A stretch of DNA of 64,000 nucleotides from Nelumbo lutea (Eukaryota; Streptophyta; Magnoliopsida; Proteales; Nelumbonaceae): positions 84,348,270 to 84,412,269 of the forward strand of contig JAKGHH010000004.1 in the NCBI GenBank assembly GCA_022828595.1. Reading direction: 5' to 3'. The notes below the pieces were generated by a model, which saw only the letters and a list, made by a program, of their open reading frames with translations, was not told the origin of the DNA and searched no databases. Position 1 is the stretch's first letter. The number at the start of each line of letters is the position of its first letter. This document shows positions 45,817 to 57,981 of the stretch, one piece after another. The translations under genes and the position numbers were made by a program.

Positions 45817-47178
45817 ATTTGGTCTTTTAACTAAGCATTGTTATAGCAATCCTATTCCATTTACGATATGGTTGTGATGCCCTTGAGGTCAGGCATCTCC
45901 AGGTGTGAGGCATTTCCTTTTACGTTTAGGCATGATCTGTAGATATTTTCCTTGAGCCTTGTCTGAAAGAAAACATCAAGGCATAAATCTCAAATACCTT
46001 CTAAAAAACTGACATGGATTTATAAGACATCCTTAAAGTGTGATAAATTGGGTCTGAGGATACCAGGTTTCTTTTTGAATGAGGAACCCCCTATCCTTAC
46101 TGTGTTTTAAAAAGAATATCATGTTAATAACCTAAAATATCCAACCCACTTTCGCAAACTTGGAAACTCAAGTTGTTTCAGTTTCCTCACTCTTTCTTTT
46201 GAAATCAGTTTCTACAACAAAGAGGCAAAGATTCCAAGGCACCTAAAAAAGGTGAAAGGGTTTACTAGTACCATTAAGATGTGTACTAAGAAACAAGTCA
46301 AAAGAGAATGGTTCCATTTTCTTTGTACAAAACTAAAATATTCTTTTTTGAGAATCATCTAGAAAGTTGCAATATGATAATAAATTTTGTGTAGATCAAC
46401 CCTGAGAACTAAACCTTGTTGTTCCATGTATATCCACTTGTCAGTAGTTAGCAAACCTCTTCTAGAATATTCCCTTCTTTCACTAGCATAGAATGATGGG
46501 GTAACAGGGTTTACGGTGGGGATGCAAAATATCCCCCATCAATACCAAACTACCAACCATGTCACATCTTTAGTTGTTTACTTGAAGTTTAACAGGTGAC
46601 TGATCATTACACATATATTATAAGGGGCAATTTGCAAAAGGAGGGGGAATATGTACCTCTAGAAGATATAAGCACATAACAATACCACTTGATTTTACCT
46701 TAAAAAAAAACACTAGGTTTTGCAAATTCAATTAAGGATCCATTTCAAAGAAATTATTCTTTAATTGGGAGTAAAAATATCTCAAGATTATTGAGGCCCT
46801 TGGTGACTGATCACTGATTATTGGTGTTTCTGTTGACTTCCACCAGTGGAGAGATCCCATGAAGTTTGATTTTGTTGATTGTTTTTATGTTTTAATCAAG
46901 TATTTTATATACAATATCTTTTAACCAAGTATTTTGTTTTTATGGAGTTCTGACATTTGTTGTAATTCTTCTATCATCTCATGGATAAGAAAGTTAAGAA
47001 AAAGTTAGGAATGACACTGGTGTTACATGATTGTCACCAGAATTTAGTCTCGTTGTTCTATGCGGTACTATGAGCATTTTATATCTGGAAATTTTATTAA
47101 ATGTGACTGTATGTTAATAATCAGAATATTTCTGACATGTTAAAGATGACCTAATTTCTGCTCATGTTGCCTGTGCAG
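45817..47178 (+). other. Last part of the CCX intron, nothing recognised
   Basis: AT-rich non-coding sequence with no clear repeat ends. It finishes in a T-rich stretch and the TTGCCTGTGCAG acceptor of exon 2. Confidence 0.5.
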
Positions 47179-47943
47179 ATATCAAGAGTATGGGAAGTTC
47201 CAGTTTCAATTCTTCTCAACCTCACAATTCCACAGACAGCACCTTCTGAGTGGAGCAGATTTTACCTCTCGGCCAACATAGCATTGTGCCCCTTAGCCCT
47301 TCTATACACATGCAGCTCAATCATCCCGTTGGACTACAAAATTGTATTTCTCCTTCCACAGACCCACTTTCCTCTATGGTTGATTGTACTCGTTGCAAGC
47401 TCCTCTCTTGCAGTATTGCACTATGTAATAGAAAAGGAACCTCCAGAAACTGAGCAGATGCCCGTAGTACTTGTGGCATTCATGATGAGCGTGTTTTGGA
47501 TATCCACTGTTGCAGGAGAACTTCTGGACTGTCTAGCAGCAGTGGGGGCTATTCTTGAGTTACCTCCTGCGCTTCTTGGGCTGACAGTACTTGCTTGGGG
47601 CAACTCAGTGGGAGACCTTGTTGCAGACGTTGCTGTTGCCAAGGCAGGACAGCCTGCAATGGCAATGGCAGGATGCTTCGCTGGGCCTATGTTCAACATG
47701 CTAGTTGGGTTGGGTACAGCATTAGTGATGCAAACAGCAGATGTGTATCCACTGGCATATGAGCTCCGGTTTCACATCAGTATTGTGGTTGCCTTTGTGT
47801 TCTTGTTGTCCAGCCTGATGGGGTCTCTGTTGGTAGTTACTTGGTTTAGATTCCGGGTGCCAAGATTCTGGGGGTTCTGCTTAATCGGCCTCTACAGTCT
47901 CTTTATAATGGTTAGCTTAGTGATTGCCAAGTTTTCAGAGTAA
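47179..47943 (+). CDS. Cation/calcium exchanger (CCX family), exon 2
   Basis: Codes for residues 301-554 and the stop. It starts ISRVWEVPVSILLNLTIP, the conserved end of the CCX cytosolic loop. Membrane helices lie at about 332-347, 365-384, 396-414 and 430-440. The alpha-2 repeat carries GNSVGDLVADVAVAKAGQPAMA at 441-462 and GCFAGPMFNMLVGLG at 465-479; these are the second cation-binding half facing GNGAPDVFAS of exon 1. Two further helices follow (about 499-521 and 530-550), ending in a short KFSE tail. No stops or frame breaks occur, and the length is close to family members (about 550-650). Despite the 19.6 kb transposon-filled intron the gene looks functional. Which CCX paralogue it is cannot be settled here. 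Confidence 0.92.
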   Translation: MSRVWEVPVSILLNLTIPQTAPSEWSRFYLSANIALCPLALLYTCSSIIPLDYKIVFLLPQTHFPLWLIVLVASSSLAVLHYVIEKEPPETEQMPVVLVAFMMSVFWISTVAGELLDCLAAVGAILELPPALLGLTVLAWGNSVGDLVADVAVAKAGQPAMAMAGCFAGPMFNMLVGLGTALVMQTADVYPLAYELRFHISIVVAFVFLLSSLMGSLLVVTWFRFRVPRFWGFCLIGLYSLFIMVSLVIAKFSE

Positions 47944-49327
47944 GGGAGAGGGACCAACCTCTGGAGGGGGATTTCTGACCCACACATACCCACCGTCACC
48001 ACAGGTAAATAATTTGCGACATATGTATATTTGTTATTCCTTTGCCATTATTTTAACCAAAATATTTGTTCTGTATTAAATCAAACCTAAATGAATTCAT
48101 TCATTCAGCTGAGTTTAGTAGGAAGGAAACTAGAAATTTAACATGGGTAAGGAACAACACAACCATGGCAGTGTTGTCATGATAACCCAGAAAGTTTCCC
48201 AAAAAATTGAAACTGATAATTGATATACGAGCAGAGGCTTGCCAAGTTACAGGTTTTGGGGCCATCATCATGTGAGCATCACTGAATTTTGTCTTGAGCC
48301 CATGTTTAGATGAAGACGATGCCAAATAATTGAACTGGGTGGGTCGTGAATCCATGTATGTTGATACATGGAGGGTTGGGCCCATTGATGGTGATGGACC
48401 TTTTTTATGTTTGCCATCCCCTTAAATCAAATCCAGGTACTTCCAAACCCCAACTCGGAGCACAATTCATGGGATTAGACAGTGACATCTTGTCGGTGGC
48501 AGGGTTTTTCTAGACCACAAGCAATTTGGGGATACATCTTCTAGAGAAGAGTAGGGCCCAACGATATGTTAACATCTAATTTTCTTTCTTTCTTTTGGCT
48601 GCATGAAAAAAACAAGAAAACTAAAATCCCATCTAAAATTTGATTCATCATTAATGGATCCTTACCCTATTAGTATTACTAATAATCGCCCTAGATGGTA
48701 GATGGTTTATTGATTTCTACCCTTGGTTGATTGTATTTGGATGAAAAAATGACCAAGTTTGGTAAATTGACAAATTCAGGGGTGTGTTTACTGTTTACAA
48801 ACTAATTGTAAAAATGGTGAGCTGGAGAAAAAAATTATTGGAACCAAATTTGCCTTTTTATTTAAAACACAACAAAATCTATGGTGCATCTTCTGTATCA
48901 TGCAGTAAAAGATATGATTGGTTGAACAGGATGATAAGTATTCCTTATTAAGCATGAAAGTACAATTTGTGAAAAGCGACTATATTTTAGTGTGATTGGT
49001 TGAGACCTGGATTTAACTTGCAGTCAATATTGAAGTTATTGCACCTTGGTTGAACACTTGAACTATTAAAAGACATTTCATTCTCCTCAAAAAGCTTACC
49101 CTCTCTTTTTAGTGTATTGAGATGGTAGTATTTTACAGTTTCTGATTGTAGAAATTAGAAAGAAGAAAGATAGGAGAAGCAAGAGCCAAAGAGGTAAAAG
49201 CGGTAAAAAAACAAAAGAAGCAAATGGAGGAAAGAGGAGGAAAACGTCTCACTTTTTCTTTTTTCATTCTTTACTTGTACAATGACAAATTTTCATTTGG
49301 CTGTTGCCCTTATCACCTATTTAGGCC
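47944..49327. other. CCX 3' UTR and intergenic region
   Basis: Non-coding. A possible polyadenylation region lies near 48075 (TATTAAAT). The remaining sequence is AT-rich with no clear repeat structure or gene. Confidence 0.5.
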
Positions 49328-49640
49328 ATGTTTCGGAGTGCTTATTTTAAAAATAAGTGCTTATTCAAATAAGCACTTATTTGCATTTGGCACCCAACTT
49401 TTTCTAGTGTGGACGTTTAGTGATCTTTTTCTCCAATAAGCAATTGTGACTCTTTTGTCTTTCATTTTCTTTCAAATTTTCAGAATATTCAAGCCAAAGT
49501 GAATGATATAAAAGTACATTTATAATAGTGCTTTTGTAAAAGTACTTTGATAGAAGTACTTTTATAAAAGTACTAAAAAAGTGGTTTCATAAAAGTACTT
49601 TATAAAAATACTTTCATAAAAGTGCTTTTGTAAAAGTGTT
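49328..49640. repeat. Palindrome-rich repeat with AAGTGCTT / AAGTACTT motifs
   Basis: It starts TAGGCCATGTTTCGGAGTGC with a hairpin AAGTGCTTATTCAAATAAGCACTT near 49352-49376 (shown as arms AAGTGCTTATT and AATAAGCACTT). A series of AAAAGTACTTT units follows between 49510 and 49635. Its beginning resembles bases 10-70 of the window. It is probably a MITE plus decayed satellite-like extension. Confidence 0.55.
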
Positions 49641-49925
49641 ACAAACATGGTTTTCAAAATCAGATCGGATCGGACTGGAAAAATCAAGAACCGGTTCCAT
49701 TTTACCCTAAGACCGTTATTTTGCCAAAAACAGTTGATTTGGTTAGCAAACCGTCGACTCGAATGATTGAACCATCCAAACCGCTTGAACCATCCAACAA
49801 TTTTGGCCGTTTTTTATTTTTTTTAATTTTTTCAGAATAGGCCACTCGTTTGGTTTGAATAGTTGGACCATTCGACTAGGGGACTAAACCCCTAACCGTT
49901 TCGATTTTAAAAACCTTGGTTATAA
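49641..49925. mobile_element. Foldback MITE with CATGGTTTTCAAAATC ends
   Basis: The left end ACATGGTTTTCAAAATCAGATCGG is mirrored by the right end CCGTTTCGATTTTAAAAACCTTGG. The interior has several GGTTCAAACC / AACCGG-type short palindromes. No coding capacity. Confidence 0.5.
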
Positions 49926-50059
49926 AAAGAACTTTCATAAAACTCTGGTTTGCTCCAGAACGTAGATTTGCCCACATCTTCCTTTTATTTTCTGGTTAAA
50001 TGGGTAAATCTAGATCTCAAGTTTGCTCTCCATAGTAAGTAGCAACACACATTGGAAAC

Positions 50060-50565
50060 ATCTCTCCTAGTTGTATTAGGGTTACAACTTGGGCAGGCCC
50101 AACTGGAGCCAGAACTGGCCCAACTTGGAATTTTGCATAGGATGGGTTTGGATTTTCGGTCCTCGGGTTGGGCCCAAGAAGTTGGGTTTTTTTTTTTTTT
50201 TTTTTTTTTTTTCGGGCTAGGCCTGAGCCCTTAGGTAGCTCGAACCCGATTTGAGCCTTGCCCAATTATATATATTTATACATATATATGTGTATATATG
50301 TAAATGTTGCATACATATTTACATATATATACATATTTATATATATAACACTTGTATAGATATTTTGCATACACACATAAATATATGCATATATATTTGC
50401 ATAAATATATTTATATATGTATAATTTTAAAGTGGGTTCATTGACCAACCTGAGGTGGGTTGGGAAAATTGGGCTTGACTTCGGGCTTGGGCCTTAAGCC
50501 CAAATTTTGGGTCGGGCCTGGGTTGACTATAAACTTGGCCCAACCTACCTGACTTGCACCCCTAA
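50060..50565. repeat. GC-ended, AT-cored repeat with poly-T and TA-rich core
   Basis: The outer parts are rich in GGGCCCAA / TTGGGCC-type motifs (GGGCAGGCCCAACTGG near 50094; TTGGGTCGGGCCTGGGTTG near 50506). They enclose a poly-T run at 50188-50212 and an ATATATAC-type core at 50268-50430. The architecture resembles a group of plant MITEs. A similar arrangement appears near 60450-60770. Confidence 0.45.
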
Positions 50566-50796
50566 CTTGTATATTGTTATTTATGGGGAAATGTTCCCAA
50601 TAAAGTTCAAAATTTCGATGCAATATGCCCCATGTTAGGTGTATCGTATCATCTTTTGTTTACTAATATTCCTTTTTCTAATATTTTTCGATGATTTTCA
50701 AAATATCAATACACTCCTTTGTACATATTGTGGTGTATCAATATTTTGAACCTTGGTTTGCAATACACAGTTGCAATGTGTTGGGGTTGGTGTGGA

Positions 50797-51199
50797 TAGG
50801 GGTGGCAACGAGTTGAGCTCTTCATGAGTTACTTGAGCTTGGCTCGTTAAAAGCTCAACTCGGCTCGGTTTCAACTGAACTTCAAACCCAATTCATAGGC
50901 TTGATTAAAAAACAATTCGTGCTCAAGCCTAATAGAGCTTGACTCATGAGGCTCGCGAGCCGACTCGAATAAGTAAATAAATAAATATAAATAAATAAAT
51001 AAATATATATATATATATATATTAATTCTTCATTTTTAAATATCAAATAAAAATATTTATATGTATAGTTTTCTATTTTTATAAAACATTTTTTCTCAAA
51101 ATCAAGCTCAAGCCAAACCGAGCTTGAGTTTGAGTTTTTGATTCGAGCTGAGCTCGAGCCTTGTAATATTCAGCTCGGCTCGGCTCGAATCCACCCCTA
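50797..51199. mobile_element. MITE with TAGGGGTGG / CCACCCCTA ends
   Basis: It begins TAGGGGTGGCAACGAGTTGAG and ends GCTCGGCTCGAATCCACCCCTA. Inner inverted parts (GAGCTTGGCTCG-TTAAAAGCTC on the left, GAGCTGAGCTCGAGCC on the right) surround an AT core with a TA run at 51003-51022. No coding capacity. A second copy of this family is split by the MULE at 51927-58616. Confidence 0.7.
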
Positions 51200-51755
51200 G
51201 GCGCGGATAACATAAATCTAAATATCTCTCTACACGGTCCAAACTTCAAAGATGAACATATCTAATGTTTTCAGCTATGCAAAAATATAACAGTGCCATA
51301 TTTAGTTGTTTTTTCACTAGGGAATAGGGATATGATATGCCTCTTTTTTCAAAATGAAAAAGAAAAGGATGTAAGGTGCCCCAGTCGTTACCCCGAATTG
51401 TTAAGTGTTATAAACTTATAATTTATTTATTGTCTTGTGATTGGGAGGAATGAAAATGACTTATGCTGATCGAGACCTTAGCTTTGATTCAAAGATTCCA
51501 CTATTAATTCTGATTTTCAGATGAATGTATACGCTTGAAGGTGGCGGTGGGTGGCGCATCCAAATCAACTTATTTCAAATTGGATTGATCGATACATCCC
51601 AAGGTTCATAACCAGTCAGAATAATATATCAGCAAGTTCTTGACTGGACCCCCTTGGGTTGGATTTGGTCAATCCTGGGGTCGCATCAGGATCCATAATT
51701 TCCAGTTGGACCGATCATTTCTTACCCATTCCTCTTCCAATTTGAATGTTAGCTT
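51200..51755. other. Intergenic, nothing recognised
   Basis: Non-coding stretch between two copies of the TAGGGGTGG MITE family. No frame, repeat end or RNA gene is supported. Confidence 0.5.
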
Positions 51756-52052
51756 TAGAGGTAGACATAATTCAAGCTATTCGTAAGTTATTCGAGCTTG
51801 GCTCGCTAAAAGTTTAATCTTGTTCAGTCTAAAGCAAATTTGGAGCCGAGTTGAAGTAGTATGAAGTTCTGCTCATGAAATTTGCTACTTTAATCAAACT
51901 TGTATAAAATATTTTTTACTTTTTTAGGGTAAATTTCTTAAACTATCCTTATGGTTTAGTTAATTGAAAATTGACTAACAATACCTTTACTGTTTCCGAC
52001 AATTGACTAGTTCTACCCCTGTCGTTAACATCCATTAATGCTCCGTCACAAT

Positions 52053-53055
52053 CTATGCACATATGACCCCACGTGACCTATACAATTTTTTTAAAACCCA
52101 ATATTGCCCTTGTACCCTAAGCCCCCACTCTCTCTCTTCTAAGACCTCCCCCTCCCCCTCCCCCTTCGCATCAGGAAGCACATCTTCTTTGATAACAACT
52201 CTTCTAGTGAGAGAAAATGGTGGATTCAGCCTCAAGGATTCACACATGGCTGCATGGAAATACACCAAATCCTTCATATCTCTGAATCAAACACCCATGG
52301 CTGCTTTTGATCTTTGACAACACCTTTCGCTTCCTTCTTCTTTAACTGCATCAATTCATCCAGGATCTTTTCCTTCACGCAAGGGGTTGTGGAAACTGTG
52401 AGAGGCGTTCCCGTCGAGTCCCGCCCAGCAAATAGGAAGCCCAGTGCAGTGTCTCTGAGGAACACGTCACTGTAAGCCTTGCTTTCTCCATTTTGAGCTT
52501 AAGAACTCATGTACATAGCTATCAAATCACTTCCACCCCTTTGCGTAGCTCTTCTCTTTTCAATGAAATGTGCTCTAACAAGTGACAATTTATGATCTTT
52601 CGAGCTCTGGCCAGTCTCCCCTCACTCCCGATCCCCAACCAACCCAACAACTTCCACAACTTCCTGGGCATGATGTGCCTATGGAACAAACCTTTTGTCC
52701 CCTTGTTGATGGCTTTAGCAATCTCATTAGCAGCAGAGCTCAAAGAGAGCAAGTTCGGGTTTCTGCCGAGGACAACCGTATAGACACTGTCGAATGCAAA
52801 CCTCATGAACACATCTTCCAAATCCAGGACGTTGCCATGCTTAGTAGCTTGAAGCATCAGGCTCAGGAGTCCATCACCCACCAGCTTCCTACTCACGCTG
52901 GCTGTGAAACTCCGGAACTCCTTGGAAGCCAAAACGATGTGTGCTATCTTCTTGTGAGCTCGCCACTCATTGTCGTCCAGAGTGAAAATATCATCTTCGA
53001 GCATATGGGATCGGTTTAGTTTCCCTCCTCCCTCCTTGTTCGGTGGAATGCCCAA
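52053..53055 (-). pseudogene. Broken cytochrome P450 (CYP96A / CYP86-clan type)
   Basis: Three frame segments on the minus strand form one P450 middle region. The longest (53055-52522) reads MLEDDIFTLDDNEWRAHKKIAH, FMRFAFDSVYTVVLGRNP and KGLFHRHIMPRKLWKLLGWLGIG; these match CYP96A midchain alkane hydroxylases (GDGIFN-D--LW--QRK, RFTFD, ALFYRHV-PRFLWKLQRWLGVG). The next has FLRDTALGFLFAGRDSTGT, the I-helix motif (usually AGRDTT). The last has LVYFHAAMCESLRLNPP and KEDVLP, the K-helix region; the ExxR motif is intact there as ESLR. The N-terminal anchor and the heme-binding Cys region are missing, and stops and frameshifts separate the parts, so it cannot be functional. It lies within MULE terminal repeats, which suggests capture by that element. 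Confidence 0.85.
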
Positions 53056-53211
53056 AGAGCTCTGATTACACTCGTTGTCTGTATCCGAGTGCGTGCAAGT
53101 TGCAGCGGCGGTGATGAAATAGGGACGAGGGTGAATGGGGGGAGAGAGAACGAAGGGATGAAGAGAGAAAGAGAGAGAGGGAGCCCTTCATCGGTGGCTG
53201 TCATCACCTAC

Positions 53212-53456
53212 TGATAAAATTGGAATGCTCGATGCTTGATAGTTTTATTGAACAGAAAAGTGCCTTATATAAGCAATACATCTAACAAATTAGGAAATAG
53301 CTAGGGATTACAACTGGACTATTAACGTCTACGTAGACCAATTAAAACAAATGTAGAATAAACAAACTAATCACCACTTCCTAAATACTAGGAAAGAGAA
53401 AACGATAAACTTGATAACAAATAGACTTGGTCTAATGAAGACCACGTGACTCAACA
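53212..53456 (-). repeat. 3' LTR of copia C
   Basis: On the plus strand it runs from TGATAAAATTGGAATGC to GACCACGTGACTCAACA, so in element orientation it is TGTTGAGTCACGTGG…TATCA with proper TG/CA ends. ATCCCTCCCAT at 53457-53467 (ATGGGAGGGAT in element sense) is the adjoining polypurine tract. Confidence 0.92.
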
Positions 53457-53519
53457 ATCCCTCCCATAAACTGAAAGTTGTAAGCTATCAGTTTAATGAT
53501 GCAACTTATAACTTTAAGC

Positions 53520-56500
53520 AGGATTCTCCAAAGTGGAAACACCAAGTAATTTCCTTAGCTTCACAAACGTAACCGTCTTGAGGGATTTGGTTAGAATATC
53601 AGCAACTTGAGTTTCACTTTTGCAGTAAATAAGAACAATGACCCCTTCCTTTGTGAGCTCCCTTAAGTAGTGATACTTCACATCTATATGTTTGCTTCTA
53701 CCATGAAGAACATGATTTTTAGAGAGTTTGATAGCAGATGTGCTATCACAATAGATCATTGCAGGTCCTTGTTGCTTGAAGTTGAGCTCTTCAAGTATTT
53801 TCTTTAACCAGATGGCTTGACAGGCACATGTAGTGGCAGCTACAAATTCAGCTTCGGTAGTTGATAAAGTAACAATTGGTAGCTTCTTTGATGACCATGA
53901 AATAGCCCCTGATCCCAGTTAAAAAACATAACCAGAAGTGCTCTTCCGATCATCTAAATCTCCAGTATAATCACTATCAGTGAACCCGATCAAATCTGAC
54001 TTTTCTCCCCTTTTGTAGAACAACCCAAAATCAATTGTACCCTTTAAATATCGAAAGATCCTCTTGGCAGCTAAGAGATGTAGTTCTTTTGGATTTTCCA
54101 TGTATCTACTAATAAGACTCACAGCATGCATGATATCTGGCTTTGTTGTTGTCAAATACATCAAACTTCCTACAATTTGCTTGTAGAAAGTTCCATCAAT
54201 CTTCTTTCCTTTAGGATTTTTCATAAACTTCAACCCAACTTCTGATGGTGTGGTAACAGGATTGCAATTGCCCATTTGAAACCTGTTTAGAATGTCTCGC
54301 TTCTTTTGAGAAATAAATATTCCATCAACAGATTGCACTATTTCTAAGCCAAGGAAATAATGCATCAGTCCAAGATCAGTCATAGCAAATTCCAGCATCA
54401 TGGACTTCTTAAAATTTTCAAACATGGCTTTATCATTTCCTATATAAATCAAATCATCTACATATAAACATGCAATAAGCAATTTTTCCTTGTCTTCCTT
54501 TTTTGTGTAAAGAGTATGCTCATATGGACATTTTTGGAAGCCTTCTTTATGGAAATAAGCATCTATACGACTATACCAAACTCTAGGTGCTTGTTTTAGT
54601 CCATATATAGCATTTTTTTAATCTATAAACTTTATGTTCACTACCAACTTTTACATAGCCAAGGGGTTGATCAATAAATACCTGCTCTTGCAAATCTTCA
54701 TGTAAGAATGCCGACTTCACATCTAATTGGTAGATTGGCCATAAGTTTTGAGCAACCAATGCAATCACTAATCTGATTGTATCATGTCTGGCAACAAGAG
54801 CAAAAACTTCTTTGTAATCCACACCAAACTCTTGTTTGTAGCCCTTGACCACCAATTTGCCTTGTACTTATCAATTTCACCATTCTCCTTCAACTTCGTC
54901 TGATAAACCCACTTGACACCGATTGTTTTTTGACCTTCTGGAAGAGTTGATAACTCCCAAGTGTTGTTTCTTTCTATGGATGCAACTCCATCATCCATTG
55001 CCTTTTGTCACTTTTCTCTTTGATAGTTTCTTCAAAAATTACAGGATCACAATCTGAAAATAGAGCAAAGTGTGTAAGTGGGTCATCGGGTTGATCAATT
55101 CTAGCTACTTCATAATCAGTCATCCATGCAGGTCTTCTTCGTACACGCTGAGGCCTTTGACCTTCATCTACTTCAGCTGTTGTTGTAGGTGGACTATGAA
55201 GTGGAACATTTTGATTGGTTGTTGGCTGTTGCACATTTGCAATAGACTGCCGCCTTTTCTCATCATCTTCACCATCAAAATCTGTTGGAATTTGTTGTGT
55301 TGAGTTATCACTCCATAGCCAAAACTTTGTTTCATCAAAAACAACATCTCGTCTGATAATGATCTTCTTAGTGTTAGGATTATACAACTTGTAAGCCTTT
55401 GACTAATCACTAACACAAAGAAAGATGCATTTTTCTCCCTTGTCATCTAGCTTTATCCTATTTTCATCTGGAATATGAGCATACCTAATACACCAAAAAA
55501 TTCTGAAATAATCAATTGTTGGTTTTCGTCCACTCCATGCTTCCTTCGGTGTCATATTTTAAACAGCAAGTGTGGGGTTTCTGTTCAAAATACGAATGCT
55601 CCAATTAACTGTTTCGGGCCAAAAATTCTTTAGAATGCCGCTCCTCAGCAAAAGACTTCGCACCATATTCAAAATAGTGCAATTTTTCCTCTCGCAAACT
55701 CCATTTTGTTGAGGCGTGTATACTGCTGTAAGTTGCTTCTTGATTCCATGGATCTCACAAAAAAATTCAAATTAATGTGAGTTGAATTCCCCACCACGAT
55801 CAGTGCAAAGTATTTTTATTGGGTTGCCAACTTCTTTCTCAACAACCACTTTAAAATGTTTAAAGGCTGCCAAAGCTTCAAATTTCCTATAAAAAATACA
55901 CCCATGTTTTTTGACTAAAATCATCAATAAAGGTGATTAGGTATTTTTTACCTCCATTAGACTATGGATTTATTGGTCCACAAAGGTCATAATGGATTAG
56001 CTCCAAAGCTTTTTTTGCTCTCCATGATTTTCCTTGCGGAAATAGATTTCGGTGTTGTTTGCTAACAACACATTCTTCACAAACTTGTTGAGGGCATTCA
56101 ATATGTGGAAGCCTAGTTACCATATTTTTCTGTTGCAATGTCTTGATTCCACCAAAGTTTAGATGCCCATAACGAAAATGCCATAGCCATGCCACATCTA
56201 TCAATCTTGCAAATAAGCATGAATGAGCAGTATTGTGGAGATACAGTGGGAACATTCGATTCGCGGTCATGTTGACTTGAGCAATTAAGCCCAACTTTTC
56301 ATCTCTATTTTGACAAACTCCACCTTTAATAGACACATCGTATCCCTTTTCTTGCAATTGACCGATACTTAGCAGGTTGGTTTTCAAATCTGGAACAAAA
56401 AGAACATTGGAAATTGTTTGAGTAGCACCTCCTTTGGTTCGAATAGTTACCTGTCCTTTGCCCACGACCGAGACTTTAGAGTTGCCTCCAAACTTCACAT

Positions 56501-57557
56501 TATCTTGAAAGGATTCATCTAAGGTAGAGAATGCAGACTTGTCTCCATACATATGATTGTTGCAGCCTGTGTCTAGGTACCACAAATTCTTATTGGTCTC
56601 TTCCTTTGCATAACAAACCATCAACAATGATACTTCTTCTTCATTTTCTACAAAGTTAGTCACCATGTCCATAGGACAAATTAGTTCGACATTCTGGCTG
56701 ATAATGCCCATATTTATGACATTTATAGCACTCAACATTAGACTTATCTACGGATTTTGGTTTATAAGTAGTTGAATGATGGCCTCCTCTTCCTCTACTC
56801 TTTCCTTGAGGTTGATTATCCCGATGCTGGTACTGTTGTTGATTTCCACGATCATGGTTTCCTTTGCCTTTGCCTCTACCACGTCCTCTATCAGCTCTAC
56901 TTGGTGTAGAATGATTTTCGGTTGAGGCCTTCAATGCTTGCTCCTCCTTTTCTTGTTGATTAACTTTCTACTCATGTACCAACAAAGATCAATTCATCAA
57001 TTGAAAAATTATCAAGATCTTTTGATTCTTCAATTGAACAAACCACACAATTGAATTTTGGTGTCATTGAGCTTAGTATTTTCTCTACAACAGTTACGTC
57101 CTCAATCTTTTCACCATGGACACCCATCTTGTTGATAATCGCCATTGTTCTTGAGAAAAAATCAGGCATGGACTCTCATGACTTCATTCGAAGCATTTCG
57201 AACTCTGAGCAAAGTGCTTGAAGCTGGTGCCTTTTTGCCTTCATTGATCCTTGAAATTTTTTCTTCATAGAATCCCAAATCTGCTTGGACGTTTCTTTGT
57301 TGAGAATAGTCTCCAAGATTGAACGATCATTTGCTTGAAAGAGGTAGTTCTTTGCCTTCAAATCTTTAAGCTTCAGTCCTTCTAGCTCTGTTTTTTGGGC
57401 ATCTGTGAGTGCTCGGCCATCTTCAGGTGCTGCTACACTACTCTACTACATTCCAATACTCTTTCGACCTCAAGAAATTTTCCATCAACATGCTCCAATG
57501 GTCATAGTGACCATCAAAATGTGGAATGGCAAGCTGCACAAAACTATCGGAAGCCAT
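53520..57557 (-). pseudogene. Degenerate gag-pol of copia C
   Basis: In element orientation: gag from the ATG at 57557 (MASDSFVQLAIPHFDGHYDH, then a stop after about 39 codons); NDRSILETILNKETSKQIWDS; an Arg/Gly-rich stretch and zinc knuckle CYKCHKYGHYQPEC (near 56725-56690). Protease follows as LDTGCNNHM (near 56565; the usual Ser after Asp is Thr). Next are GAG-pre-integrase WLWHFRYGHLNFGGIKTL and integrase parts to about 55400. RT carries ARHDTIRLVIALVAQ, YQLDVKSAFLHEDLQ and the catalytic YVDDLIY near 54460. RNase H carries FTDSDYTGDLDDRKSTSGYVF and DSTSAIKLSKNHVLHGRSKHID, ending at 53520. It is interrupted by multiple stops and frameshifts. It belongs to a different copia lineage from A and B by LTR and gag sequence. 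Confidence 0.9.
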
Positions 57558-57725
57558 CTGATACTACACAAAGCAACAGGTGAAATAGAAATAAAGCTAC
57601 TGATGTACGCACTCCTATCTCATTTACACTCTTTCCTTTCTTTTTTTTTCTCTTCCTCACTTTTGTCAGGTGGGGTTTTACTTTCGAAAATGGCTCCTAA
57701 AAAAACTCACTATTTTATTGACCAA

Positions 57726-57737
57726 GCTCTGATACCA
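57726..57737 (-). promoter_or_regulatory. Primer-binding site of copia C
   Basis: The minus strand reads TGGTATCAGAGC, the initiator tRNA-Met site, one base from the 5' LTR. Its place shows that the element is transcribed right to left. Confidence 0.9.
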
Positions 57738-57738
57738 T

Positions 57739-57981
57739 TGATAAAATTGGAATGCTTGATGCTTGATAATTTTATTGAACAGAAAAGTGCCTTATATAGG
57801 CAGTACATCTAACAACTTAGCAAATAGCTAGGGATTACAACTGGACTATTTACGTCTACGTAGACCAAGTAAAACAAATGTAGAATAAACAAACTAATAA
57901 CCATTTCCTAAATACTAGGACAGAGAACGATAAACTCGACAAAAAATAGACTTGGTCTAATGAAGACCACGTGACTCAACG
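57739..57981 (-). repeat. 5' LTR of copia C
   Basis: Pairs with the 3' LTR along its full length. The outermost base is changed (CGTTGAGTC in place of TGTTGAGTC in element sense). It has a two-base deletion near 57920. Confidence 0.9.

Larger units (their letters stand above)
27623..47178 (+). other. 19.6 kb intron of the CCX gene
   Basis: The donor GTATGT and the acceptor TGTGCAG join GCTCTTGGAAAG to ATATCAAGAGTATGG in phase 0, giving …GALGK-ISRVWEVPVS…, a sensible CCX continuation. Most of the length is explained by two copia elements, a LINE end, a hAT copy, a SINE and a Pack-MULE, annotated separately. Unassigned AT-rich stretches are 27623-30044, 42071-44072 and 45817-47178. A TGGGACAAGGCTCAGTTGATAA motif near 28720 resembles the 3' end of a TS-type SINE. 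Confidence 0.88.
53212..57981 (-). mobile_element. Ty1-copia retrotransposon with both LTRs (copia C)
   Basis: A full-length minus-strand element: 243-245 bp LTRs, primer-binding site beside the LTR at the high-coordinate end, polypurine tract beside the other. It is flanked by CCTAC (53207-53211) and CCTGC (57982-57986), a 5-bp target duplication with one mismatch. The LTRs differ at roughly 15 positions by eye, so this insertion is not very recent. It is inserted in the P450-bearing MULE. Coding is interrupted throughout. Confidence 0.92.

Noticed and set aside
52582..53019. 145-codon plus-strand open frame
   Set aside because: Antisense of the P450 pseudogene; the minus strand carries all recognisable motifs.
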